A stretch of DNA of 64,000 nt from Hippophae tibetana (taxonomy: Eukaryota; Streptophyta; Magnoliopsida; Rosales; Elaeagnaceae), in NCBI GenBank assembly GCA_037013495.1, contig CM072810.1, positions 73,454,449 through 73,518,448 on the forward strand, given 5' to 3'. Under the pieces are notes generated by a model. The model was not told where the DNA came from. It made no database searches and was given only the letters and a program-made list of their open reading frames with translations. Position 1 is the first letter of the stretch; each line of letters starts with the position of its first letter. Position numbers and translations under genes: made by a program. Positions 20,843-32,900 of this stretch are shown here, piece after piece.

Positions 20843-22248
20843 ACCCCCCTTCCCTTCACTTCAAATCACACCTTCAAAACTCACTTCTCTCTTCTTTCTT
20901 TCTCTCATTTCTTAGTTTTTAGTTTCTCTTAGTTTCTTTCTTAGTTTCTAAGCTTTTCTTAGTTTTTCTCTTAGTTTTTAGTTCAATTCTCTTAGATTTA
21001 GAGTTCTTTTCTTTTTTAGAGGAACTTGTAATGTTTTTGTAATAATTTAGATTTTTGATTCAATATATGGAAGTGCAAATTCCGCTCGGAGGTTTTCTAG
21101 CTACGGGAATAGCGTCAAAGTTCTGTAAGGATTTTATTTTCTTTACAGTTATTTTTATGCTTTATTCTTTCATGTTATATTCAACTTGTCTGTGGTTAAA
21201 TTTAACTATGCTGGCTGTTTAGTAAATATGATGTAATAATGACGTTGTTATGCTTGCGAAATATTAAATAGGTAAAAATCTCTAAAATGAATTGATTTTG
21301 TTTTTATTCAAGATTTTATATTAAGAATGTTAGAGAGAAATATATTATTTTTCATTACAAACTTAAACCTGAAAATTAGATTTTAAGGTTTAGTTATCCG
21401 GTCTAATTTAGAGTAGTGCTCTTTTATTTGTTGGTACAATCGCCCGGTAGTTAGAGTGAAACTCTATCTCGATAGTTTTTATAAGAATTATTATGTGAAA
21501 ATATATTGACAACATGTTTTCAATAGTGGTTTTAAAACTTGAAAGTTAGTACTCGGATAATTAAATTCTTATGTTTAATTTGGACACCTTGAATAATGTT
21601 TAAATTGTCTAACCCCACCAAAGGTGGCATTTAAATGGTTCATTTTCAATCTCTTAGAAAAAGGAGTTAATTTAATTAAGCATATTAGTTATCAACCCCA
21701 CCCATAGGTGTTAATTGATTTGTTTAGTTAACAAAGAATATCTAACCCCACCAAAGGTGGTATTTATATAAAAAAGAGAGAATCAATAAAATATCAATTT
21801 ATATCTTTAATAACCTAGTTAATATGAGCAAGCATAATTAATTTAGTTATTACATGCATAAATACTCCGCTAATATAAATGATAAAAATTTGCATGAATA
21901 TTTATTGAATCTGTATATATGTTTATTTTTAGATAATTATTTATTGAATTTGTATCTATGTTTATTTTTATGTTATTAGATTATATTTAATTAATCTGTA
22001 TATATGTTTATTTTATGTTATTAGATTAGGAACACAAAAACCAAACTATCGTGACAGGATGTTTAGGATTTAATTTCGTTTTTAAAAGTTTGAATAATAA
22101 ATTAAAAACCACATACATTCCTTCCTTAGATCGACCTTGGGAGTATACTTATCATTTTCTTCGAAATGATTCGTGCACTTGCGAGAGTTTTATAAATATT
22201 AAAACCAAAGTATTGGCAAGAATCGGCGATGCCGGTTTTCGCCCATCA

Positions 22249-22253
22249 GATTC
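22249..22253. repeat. Target site duplication GATTC, right copy
   Basis: Follows the terminal CA of the 3' LTR and pairs with 8785-8789. Removing the element and one copy gives a satellite unit of about 919 bp, in line with its neighbours. Confidence 0.96.
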
Positions 22254-23994
22254 CTACGAATATTATCTTTTGAAACCAAATTACACCATTTACATCACCT
22301 ACCGAGACTTTAAAAGTTTTGTCGCACCTATTCCATTTGTTTTTTGCTTTCATTTATTTTGAATGCCACCATAAGGGCGATGGAGTTACTAACCAAGATT
22401 TTGTTTAAAAAAATTCTAAAGGTCTCAATAACCACCAATTATTCAAAAGATCATAAAAATATTCTCATGATCCTTCACAAGGGATAGATTTGGAATATCA
22501 AATGGAAGGATTAATGTTGGAAGCAATTATTTTTATTTTATTTAATTATGGGCCTCTTATGTTTTGCGATTTTGTTTCTACTGAATTGTGGAATTTAATT
22601 TGTCTTATTTATAATAACTATTTTTATACTTTAATTATTTACTGATTGATTAAGCACATTTCACAACTAAATATCCCCACTAAGGTTGCATTACGTCTAG
22701 GGTTTTGTTGCTTATATAAGAAAAGAACAACCTTTTGATGGAGGAAGAACAAGTATAATTAATGAAAATATTTTTTAACAATCTTTGTACTTTCCTTCCA
22801 AGGGTTCTTTATGGAATGCCGGTATTCGACACATCAAAGGGAGTGATCTATATCTTTTGCCGTCAAAAGGATGGGGTTTTTGGGACTTATTGATGTTGTT
22901 TTCGTCTGTTGATTTAATTTCGTAGTTCTTTTTTAAATCTCCGTCTCTTAGGCTTGATCTTTATTTCTAAGCTCAATCAATCTTTGTTCTTCATAAAAAA
23001 ATTGTAGGAAAAAGAAGATGGGTTCTACTGTTTACAGTATTAAAAAAAGAACATTTGATAAATTAGAGTTTTAATTTTATACAGCCATTAATTTTGACTC
23101 GGGTGTCAAAACTTTTAATGTAATAAATCAAATCAAATCTTATAAAGATTCCTATAATCAGAGCATGGATTCCTAAGAATATTATCTTTTGAAACCAAAT
23201 TACACCGTTTACATCACCTACCGAGAGTTTAAATGTTTTGTCGCAACTATTCCATTTTTTTTTTGCTTTCATTTTTTTGAATGCCACCATAAGGGCGAAT
23301 GAGTTACTAACCAGGAATGTGTTTAAAAAAATTCTAAAGTTCTAAATATCCAACAATTATTGTCAAGATCATACAAATATTCTCCTCATCCTTCACAAGG
23401 GATAGATTTGCAATATCAAATGGAAGGATTAAGGTTGGAAGCAATTATTTTTGTTTTATTTAATTATGGGCCTCTTATGTTTTGCGATTTTGTGTCTACG
23501 AAATTGTCAAATTTAATTTGTCTTATTTATAATACGTATTTTTATGCCTTAATTATTTACGGATTGATTAAGCACATTTCACAACTAAATATCTCCACTA
23601 AGGTTGCATTACGTCTAGGCTTTTGTTTCTTATAAAAGAAAACAACAACCTTTTGTTGGAGGAAGAACTAGTACAATTAATGAAAATATTTTTTAACAAT
23701 CTTTGTACTTTTCTTGCAAGGGTTCTTGATGGAATGCCGGGATTCGACACATCAAAGGGAGTGATCATTATTTTTTGGTGTCAAAAGGTTGGGGTTTTTG
23801 GGACATATTGATGTTGTTTTCGTCTGTGGATTTAATTTCGTAGTTCTTTTTTAAATCTCCGTCTCTTAGGCTGGATCTTTATTTCTATCTCAATCATTCT
23901 TTGTTCTTCATAAAACAAATTGTAAGAAAAAGAAGATGGGTTCTATGGTTTACAATATTAAAAAAAGAACATTTGATAAATTAGAGTTTTAATT

Positions 23995-24020
23995 TTACAC
24001 GGCCATTCCTTTTTTTTCTT
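23995..24020. other. Alpha/beta deletion joint in the array
   Basis: Sequence runs CACGGCCATT (alpha unit end) straight into CCTTTTTTTTCTTTCGG (beta, about 150 bp inside the unit). The two parents share ATT at the joint. It marks the right limit of alpha-type sequence apart from a small patch at 31622. Confidence 0.75.
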
Positions 24021-27000
24021 TCGGTTTTTTTCAATGCCACTATAAGAGCGATTGACTTACCGATCAAGATTGTTTTCAAAAATATTCTAAATTTCTCTAT
24101 ATCCAACAATTATTCTCAAGATCAGTGAAATATTTTAATGACCTTTCACAAGGGATAGATTTAAAATATCTAATGGAAAGATTAATTTTTGAAGAAATTA
24201 TATTTGTTCTATTTACTTATGTGCCTCTTATGATTTGTGATTTTTTTACTCAATTGTGGAATTTAATTTTTCTTATTTATCACAAGTATTTTTACGCTTT
24301 TATTATTTACAGATGGATTAAGCACATTTCATAACTAAATATCCTCACAAGAACAACCTTTTGATGGATAAAGAACTAGTATAAATAATGAAAATATTTT
24401 TTAGCATGCATTGTACTTTTCTTCTTAGGGTTCTGGATGGAATGCCTATATTCGACACATCAAAGCGAGTGATCAATATTTTTTGGCATCAAAAGGTTGC
24501 AGTTTATGGACTTATTGATATTTTTTTCGTCTCTGGATTTCATTTCGTAGTTATTTTTTAAATCTTCTACGCTCAATCAATATATTATCTTCATAAAAAA
24601 AATTGTGGGAAAAACAAGTGGGGTTCTACTGTTTACGGTATTGAAAAAATAACATTTGATAAATCAGAGTTCCAATTTAACACTCCATTAATTTTGACTC
24701 GGGTGTCGAAAATTTTAATATAATATATGAAATCAAAGCTTCTAAATATGCCTATAATCAGAGCATGGATTCCTAAGAATATTATTTTTTGAAATCAAAT
24801 TCAACCGTTTATATCACCCAACAAAGTTTAAAATTTTCGTCTCACCTATTCCGTTTTTTTTTTCTGACGGTTTTTTCAACCCCATTATAAGAGCAATTGA
24901 GTTAGGGATCAAGAATGTGTATAAAAATATTCTAAATTTCTCTATATCCAAGAAATATTCTCTAGATCAGTGAAATATTCTAATGACCCTTTACAAAGAA
25001 TAGATTCGGAATATCTAATGGAAAGATTAATTTTTCACGAAATTATATTTGTTCTATTTACTTATGTGCCTCTTATGATTTGTGATGTTTTTTTACTGAA
25101 TTGTGGAATTTTATTTTTCTTATTTATCATAAATATTTTTACGCTTTTATTATTTATGGATGGACTAAGCAAATTTCATAACTAAATATCCTCACTATGG
25201 TTGCATTACGTCTTGGGTTTTCTTGCTTGTATAAGAAAAGAACAACCTTTTGATGGAGGAAGAACTAGTAAAAATAATGAAAATATTTTTTACCAAGATT
25301 TGTACTTTTCTTCGTATGGTTCTTGATGGAAAGCCTAGATTCAACATATCAAAGCGAGTGATCATTATTTTTTGGCATCAAAAGGTTGCGGTTTATGGAC
25401 TTATTGATATTTTTTTCGTTTGTGGATTTCATTTCATAGTTCTTTTTTAAAACTTCGTCTCTTATTCTTGATCTTTATTTCTACGCTCAATCAATATATG
25501 TTCTTCATAAAAAAATTGTGGCAAAAACAAGATGGGTTCTACTATTTACAGTATTGAAAAAAAGAACATTTAATAAATCAGAGTTCCAATTTTACATGGC
25601 ATTACTTTTGACTCGGGTGTCGAACGGTTTAATATAATATATCAAATCGAAGCTTGTAAATATTCCTATAATCAGAGCATGGATTCCTAAGAATATTATT
25701 TTTTGAAATCAAATTCAACCGTTTATATCACCCAACAAAGTTTAAAATTTTCGTCTTACCTATTCCGTTTTTTTTTCTGACGGTTTTTTTCAATGCCACT
25801 ATAAGAGCAATTGAGTTAGGGATCAAGAATGTGTTTAAAAATATTCTAAATTTCTCTATATCCAACAAATATTCTCTAGATCAGTGAAATATTCTAATGA
25901 CCCTTTACAAAGAATAGATTTGGAATATCTAATGGAAAGATTAATTTTGGAAGCAATTATTTTTATTTTATTTACTTATATGCCCCTTATGTTTAGCGAT
26001 TTGTTTTTACTGAATTGTGGAATTTAATTTTTCTTATTTATCATAAATACTTTTATTCTTTTAATATTTACAGATGTATTAAGCACATTTCATAACTAAA
26101 TATCATCACTATGGTTGCATTACGTCTTAGGTTTTGTTGTTTTCATTAGAAAACAACAACCTTTTGATGGAGGAAGAACTAGTATAAATAATGAAAATAG
26201 TTTTTACCAAGCTTTGTACTTTTCTTCCTAGGGTTCTTGATGGAATTCCTAGAGTCGACACATCAAAGCGAGTTTTGATTATTTTTTGGCATCAAAAGGT
26301 TGCGGTTTATGGACTTATTGATGTTGTTTTCGTCTCTGGATTTCATTTCGTAGTTCTTTTTTAAATCTTCGTCTCTTATTCTTGATCTTTATTTCTACGC
26401 TCAATCAATCTATGTTCTTCATAAAAAAATTTGTGGGAAAAACAAAATGGCTTCTACTGTTTACAGTATTGAAAAAAGAACAATTGATAATTCAGAGTTC
26501 CAATTTTACACGCCATTACTTTTGACTCGGGTGTCGAAACTTTTAATATAATATATCAAATCGAAGCTTGTAAATATTCCTTTAATCAGAGCATGGATAC
26601 CAAAGAATATTATTTTTTTGAAATCAAATTCAAGCGTTTATATCACCTACCAAAGTTTAAAATTTTCGTCGCACTTATTCCTTTTTTTTTCTTTCGGTTT
26701 TTTTCAATGCCAATATAAGAGCGATTGACTTACGGATCAAGATTGTTCTTAAAAATATTCTAAATTTCTCTATATCCAACAATTATTCTCAAGATCAGTG
26801 AAATATTTTAATGACCTTTCACAAGGGATAGATTTAGAATATCTAATGGAAAGATTAATTTTTCACGAAATTATATTTGTTCTATTTACTTATGTGCCTC
26901 TCATGATTTGTGATGTTTTTTACTGAATTGTGGAATTTAATTTTTCTTATTTATCATAAGTATTTTTACGCTTTTATTATTTACGGATGGATTAAGCAAA

Positions 27001-29710
27001 TTTGATAACTACATATCCTCACTATGGTTGCATTACGTCTTGGGTTTTGTGGCTTGTATAAGAAAACAACAACCTTTTGATGGAGGAAGAACTAGTATAA
27101 TTAATGAAATATTTTTAACCAAGCTTTGTAGTTTTCTTCATAGGGTTCCTGATGGAATTCCTAGAGTCGACACATCAAAGCGAGTGATGATTATTTTTTG
27201 GCATCAAAAGGTTGCGATTTATGGACTTATTGATGTTGTTTTCGTCAATGCATTTCATTTTGTAGTTCTTTTTTAAATCTTCGTCTCTTATTCTCGATCT
27301 TTATTTCTACGCTCAATCAATCTATGTTGTTCATAAATAAATTTGTGGGAAAAACAAGATGGGTTCTACTGTTTAAAGTATGGAAAAAAGAACAATTGAT
27401 AAATCAGAGTTCCAATTTTACACGCCATTACTTTTGATTCTGGTGTCGAAACTTTTAATATAATATATCAAATCGAAGCTTGTAAATATTCCTATAATCA
27501 GAGCATGGATTCCAATGAATATTATTTTTTGAAATCAAATTCAACCGTTTATATCACCTACCATAGTTTAAAATTTTCGTCGCACTTATTCCTTTTTTTT
27601 TCTTTCGGTTTTTTTCAATGGCACTATAAGAGCGATTGACTTACAGATCAAGATTGTTTTTAAAAATATTCTAAATTTCTCAATATCCAACAATTATTCT
27701 CAAGATCAGTGAAATATTTTAATGACCTTTCACAAGGGATAGATTTAGAATATCTAATGGAAAGATTAATTTTTGAAGAAATTATATTTTTCTATTTACT
27801 TATGTGCCTCTTATGATTTGTGATTTTTTTACTCAATTGTGGAATTTAATTTTTCTTATTTATCATTAGTATTTTTATGCTTTTAATATTTACGGATGGA
27901 TTAAGCACATTTCATAACTAAATATCCTCACTATGGTTGCATTACGTCTTAGGTTTTGTTGCTTTCATAAGAAAACAACAACCTTTTGAGGGAGGAAGAA
28001 CTAGTATAAATAATGAAAATAGTTTTTACCAAGCTTTGTACTTTTCTTCCTAGGGTTCTTGATGGAATTCCTAGAGTCGACACATCAAAGCGAGTGATGA
28101 TTATTTTTTGGCATCAAAAGATTGTGGTTTATGGACTTATTGATGTTGTTTTCGTCTCTGGATTTCATTTCGTAGTTCTTTTTAAATCTTCGTCTCTTAT
28201 TCTTGATCTTTATTTCTACGCTCAATCAATCTATGTTCTTCATAAAAAAATTTGTGGGAAAAACAAAAAGGGTTCTACTGTTTACAGTATTGAAAAAAGA
28301 ACAATTGATAATTTAGAGTTCCAATTTTACACGCCATTACATTTGACTCGGGTGTCAAAACTTTTAATATAATATATCAAATTGAAACTTGTAAATATTC
28401 CTATAATCAGAGCATGGATTCCAAAGAATATTATTTTTTTGAAATGAAATTCAACCGTTTATATCACCTACCAAAGTTTAAAATTTTCGTCGCACTTATT
28501 CCTTTTTTTTTTCTTTCGGTTTTTTTCAATGCCACTATAAGAGCGATTGACTTACGGATCAAGATTTTTTTAAAAAATATTCTAAATTTCTCTATATCCA
28601 ACAATTATTCTCAAGATCAGTGAAATATTTTAATGACCTTTCACAAGGGATAGATTTAGAATATCTAATGGAAAGATTAATTTTTCACGAAATTATATTT
28701 GTTCTATTTACTTATGTGCCTCTTATGATTTTTGATTTTTTTACTCAATTGTAGAATTTAATTTTTCTTATTTATCATAAGTATTTTTACGCTTTTATTA
28801 TTTACGGATGGATTAAGCACATTTCATAACTAAATATCCTCACTATGGTTGCATTACGTCCTGGGTTTTGTTGCTTGTATAAGAAAACAATAACCTTTTG
28901 ATGGAGGAAGAACTAGTATAATTAATGAAATAGTTTTTACCAAGCTTTGTACTTTTCTTCCTAGGGTTCTTGATGGAATTCCTAGAGTCGACACATCAAA
29001 GCGAGTGATGATTATTTTTTTTCATCAAAAGGTTGCGGTTTATGGACTTATTGATGTTGTTTTCGTCTATGGATTTCATTTCGTAGTTCTTTTTTAAATC
29101 TTCGTCTCTTATTCTCGATCTTTATTTCTATGCTCAATCAATATATGTTCTTCATAAAAAAATTGTGGGAAAAACAAGATGGGTTCTACTGTTTACGGTA
29201 TTGAAAAAAGAACATTTGATAAATCAGAGTTCCAATTTAACACTCCATTAATTTTGACTCGGGTGTCGAACATTTTAATATAATATATCAAATTGAAGCT
29301 TGTAAATATTCCTATAATCCGAGCATGGATTCGTAAGAATATTATTTTTTGAAATCAAATTCAACCCTTTATATCACCTACCAAAGTTTAAAATTTTCAT
29401 CTCACCAATTCCGTTTTTTTTCTTTTGGTTTTTTTCAATGCCACTATAAGAGCAATTGAGTTATGGATCAAGAGTGTGTTTAAAAATATTCTAAATTTCT
29501 CTATATCCAACAAATATTCTCTAGATCAGTGAAATATTCTAATGACCCCTTACAAAGAATAGATTTGAAATATATAATGGAAAGATTAATTTTGGAAGCA
29601 ATTATTTTTATTTTATTTACTTATATGCCCCTTATGTTTAGCGATTTGTTTTACTGAAATGTGAAATTTAATTTTTCTTATTTATCATAAGTATTTTTAC
29701 GCTTTTATTA

Positions 29711-29920
29711 CCTTTGTTGAAGTAAGTACAAATGGTCTGATTAGATATTTCCTAAGAATCAATTTAGGAAAATCCCATATTTCATATATGAAAAAAGGCC
29801 CCCTAAATGACCGCGCAGTGATAAAGGAGGTAGGGGTGCAGAGACAGCCAAGAGGTTTGCCTAGAAGCAGCCACCCTTGAAAGAGTGCGTAATAGCTCAC
29901 TGATCGAGCACTCTTGTGCC
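29711..29920 (+). other. Organelle-derived insert with plastid 23S rRNA fragment (NUPT)
   Basis: 210 bp unlike the satellite, inserted between TTTTATTA and TTACGGTGGATTAAG of one beta unit. The part from about 29797 to 29920 is plastid 23S rRNA in sense orientation (GGTAGGGGTGCAGAGACAGC, GAAGCAGCCACCCTTGAAAG, GCGTAATAGCTCACTGATCG). It covers the L11-binding/GTPase-associated region. The first 86 bp or so are not recognised. The insert is far too short to be a gene. Differences from the plastid sequence as I remember it include two CpG-to-TpG/CpA type changes near its right end, as expected of methylated nuclear DNA. Confidence 0.85.
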
Positions 29921-32900
29921 TTACGGTGGATTAAGCAAATTTCATAACCAAATATCCTCACTATGGTTGCATTACGTCTTCGGTTTTGTTGCTTGTATAA
30001 GAAAACAACAACCTTTTGATGAAGGAAGAACTAGTATAATTAATGAAAATATTTTTTACCAAGCTTTGTACTTTTCTTCCGAGGTTTCTTGATATAATTC
30101 CTAGATTCGACACATCAAAGTGAGTGATCATTATCTTTTGGCATCAAAAGGTTGCGGTTTATGGACTAATTGCTGTTGTATTCGTCTGTGGATTTCATTT
30201 CGTAGTTCTTTTTTAAATCTTCGTCTCTTATTCTTGATCTTTATTTCTATGCTCAATCAATCTATGTTCTTCATAAAAAAATTGTGGGAAAAACACGATG
30301 GGTTCTACTGTTTACGGTATAGAAAAAGAACATTTGATAAATCAGAGTTCCAATTTAACACTCCATTAATTTTGACTCGGGTGTCGAACATTTTAATATA
30401 ATATATGAAATTGAAGCTTGTAAATATGCCTATAATTAGAGCATGGATTCCTAAGAATATTATTTTTTGAAATCAAATTCAACCGTTTATATCACCCAGC
30501 AAAGTTTAAACTTTTCGTCTCACCTATTCCGTTTTTTTTTTCTGACGGTTTTTTCCAATGCCATTATAAGAGCAATTGAGTTAGGGATCAAGAATGTGTT
30601 TAAAAATATTCTAAATTTCTCTATATCCAACAAATATTCTCTAGATCAGTGAAATATTCTAATGTCCCTTTACAAAGAATAGATTCAGAATATCTAATGG
30701 AAAGATTAATTTTGGAAGCAATTATTTTTGTTTTATTTACTTATATGCCCCTTATGTTTAGCGATTTGTTTTTACCGAATTGTGGAATTTAAATTTTCTT
30801 ATTTATGACAATTATTTTACGCTTTTATTATTTACGCTTGGATTAAGTACATTTCATAACTTAATATCCTCACTATGGTCGCATTACGTCTTGGGTTTTG
30901 TTGCTTGTATAAGAAAACAACAACCTTTTGATGGAGGAAGAACTAGTATAAATAATGAAAATAGATTTTACCAAGCTTTGTACTTTTCTTCCTAGGGTTC
31001 TTGATGGAATTCGTAGAGTCGACACATCAAAGCGAGTGATGATTATTTTTTGGCATCAAAAGGTTGCCGTTTATGGACTTATTGATGTTGTTTTCGTCTC
31101 TGGATTTCATTTCGTAGTTCTTTTTTAAATCTTCGTCTCTTATTCTTGATCTTTATTTCTACGCTCAATCAATCTATGTTCTTCATAAAAAAAATTGTGG
31201 GAAAAAAAAAATGGGTTCTACTGTTTACAGTATTGAAAAAAGAATAATTGATAATTCAGAGTTCCAATTTTACACGCCATTACTTTTGACTCGGGTGTCG
31301 AAACTTTTAATATAATATATCAAATCGAAGCTTGTAAATATTCCTATAATCAGAGCATGTATTTCTAAGAATATTATTTTTTGAAATCAAATTCAACCGT
31401 TTATATCACCTACCAAAGTTTAAAATTTTCGTCTCACCTATTCCGTTTTTTTGTTCTGACGGTTTTTTTCAATGCCACTATAAGAGAAATTGAGTTAGGG
31501 ATCAAGAATGTGTTTAAAAATATTCTAAATTTCTCTATATCCAAAAAATATTCTCTAGATCAATTAAATATTTTAATGACCTTTCACAAGGGATAGATTT
31601 AGAATATCTAATGGAAAGATTACGTCTAGGGTTTTGTTTGTTATATAAGAAAACAACAACCTTTTGTTGGAAGAAGAACAAGTGCAATTAATGAAAAGAT
31701 TGTTTAACAATCGTTGTACTTTTCTTCAAAGGGTTCTTGATGGAATGCCTAGATTCGACACATCAAAGGGAGTGATCATTATTTTTTGGAGTCAAAAGGT
31801 TGGGGTTTTAGGAACTTATTGATGTTGTTTTTTTCTTTGGATTTAATTTTGTAGTTCTTTAATAAATCTCCGTATCTTAGTCTTGATCTTTATTTCTAAG
31901 CTCAATCAATCTTTGTTATTCATAAAAAAAAAAGTAGGAAAAAGAAGATGGGTTCTACTCTTTACAGTATGAAATGATAAATCAGAGTTCCAATTTTACA
32001 CGCCATTACTTTTGACTCGGGTGTCGAAACTTTTAATATAATATATCAAATCGAAGCTTGTAAATATTCCTATAATCAGAGCATGTATTCCTAAGAATAT
32101 TATTTTTTGAACTCAAATTCAACCGTTTATATCACCTACCAAAGTTTAAAATTTTCGTCTCACCTATTCCGTTTTTTTTTCTTTCGGTTTTTTTCAATGC
32201 CACTATAAGAGAAATTGAGATAGGGATCAGGAATGTGTTTAAAAATATTCTAAATTTCTCTATATCCAACAAATATTCTCTAGATCAGTGAAATATTCTA
32301 ATGACCCTTTACAAAGAATAGATTTGGAATATCTAATGGAAAGATTAATTTTGCAAGCAATTATTTTTGTTTTATTTACTTATATGCCCCTTATGTTTAG
32401 CGATTTTTTTTACTGAATTGTGGAATTTAATTTTTCTTATTTATCATAAATAGTTTTACGCTTTTATTATTTACTGATGGATTAAGCACATTTCATAACA
32501 AAATATCATCACTATGGTTGCATTACGTCTTGGGTTTTGTTGCTTGTATAATAAAACAACAACTTTTTCATGGAGGAAGAACTAGTATAAATAATGAAAA
32601 TATTTTTTACAAAGCTTTGTACTTTTCTTCCTAGGGTTCTTGATGGAATGCCTAATGTCGACACATCAAAGCGAGTGATCATTATTTTTTGGCATCAAAA
32701 GGTTGCGGTTTATGGACTTATTGATGTTGTTTTCGTCTATGGATTTCATTTCGTAGTTCTTTTTTAAATCTTTGTCTCTTATTTTTTATCTTTATTTCTA
32801 TGCTCAATCAATCTATGTTCTTCATAAAAAAAATTGTGGGAAAAACAAGATGGGTTCTACTGTTTATAGTATTGAAAAAAGAACAATTGATAAATCAGAG

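Larger units (their letters stand above)
8790..22248 (+). mobile_element. Athila-type Ty3/gypsy LTR retrotransposon inserted in the satellite
   Basis: Full-length element of 13,459 bp, bounded by TG...CA LTRs and a 5-bp duplication GATTC. Order of parts: 5' LTR, tRNA-Asp primer site, structured leader, gag-like region 1, hairpin spacer, gag-like region 2, protease, reverse transcriptase, RNase H, integrase, long gene-free 3' region, polypurine tract, 3' LTR. Family assignment rests on the Athila-style Gag (motifs SLLPSFYG, NEDQLRMRCFPYTLKDKA, FHEAWDRFK, NQFFYDGL), the protease motif LDLGASINLMP, the RT motif FMDDFSVFG, and the tRNA-Asp primer site. The coding region looks broken in about three places; the first gag looks whole. 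By eye the LTRs differ at roughly 35 positions in about 1.8 kb outside a GC-rich patch, near 2%. With a commonly used plant rate of 1.3e-8 per site per year this gives about 0.7 million years. Confidence 0.95.
20229..22248 (+). repeat. 3' LTR of the Athila element
   Basis: 2020 bp, TGATGAGTGCT to CGCCCATCA, followed by GATTC. It differs from the 5' LTR at roughly 35 positions plus a longer GC-rich island. It carries its own TATAAAT (20836-20842) and TGACGTCA pair (20727-20734, 20738-20745). The 3' copy also has a G-box CACGTG (20709-20714) where the 5' copy reads CACTTG. Confidence 0.95.
22249..29710 (+). repeat. 912-bp satellite array, middle block
   Basis: The interrupted alpha unit resumes at 22249. 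Later units start at 23102, 24702, 25616, 26530, 27442, 28351 and 29262. The pair 22249-24007 resembles the pair 6883-8718 closely, so an alpha dimer had been duplicated before Athila landed. The stretch 23102-24701 is 1600 bp and holds an alpha-to-beta joint near 24007 and a small deletion near 24347. From there on all units are beta. Lengths are otherwise 909-914 bp. Confidence 0.94.

Noticed and set aside
20393-20922. Similar frames of 73-150 codons in the 3' LTR
   Set aside because: Same cause: low stop density in GC-rich sequence. No domain is recognisable.
22051-22362. A 103-codon frame spanning the 3' LTR end and the satellite
   Set aside because: It crosses the LTR boundary and the target duplication, and so arises by chance fusion.
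29697-29900. A 67-codon minus-strand frame over the organelle insert as a gene
   Set aside because: It runs across the 23S fragment and its junction with satellite, so the reading is accidental at least in that part. Only the 86-bp left part is kept as an open question.
29797-29920. A functional 23S rRNA gene
   Set aside because: Only about 124 bp of a roughly 2.8-kb rRNA are present, flanked by satellite, with changes at conserved positions.
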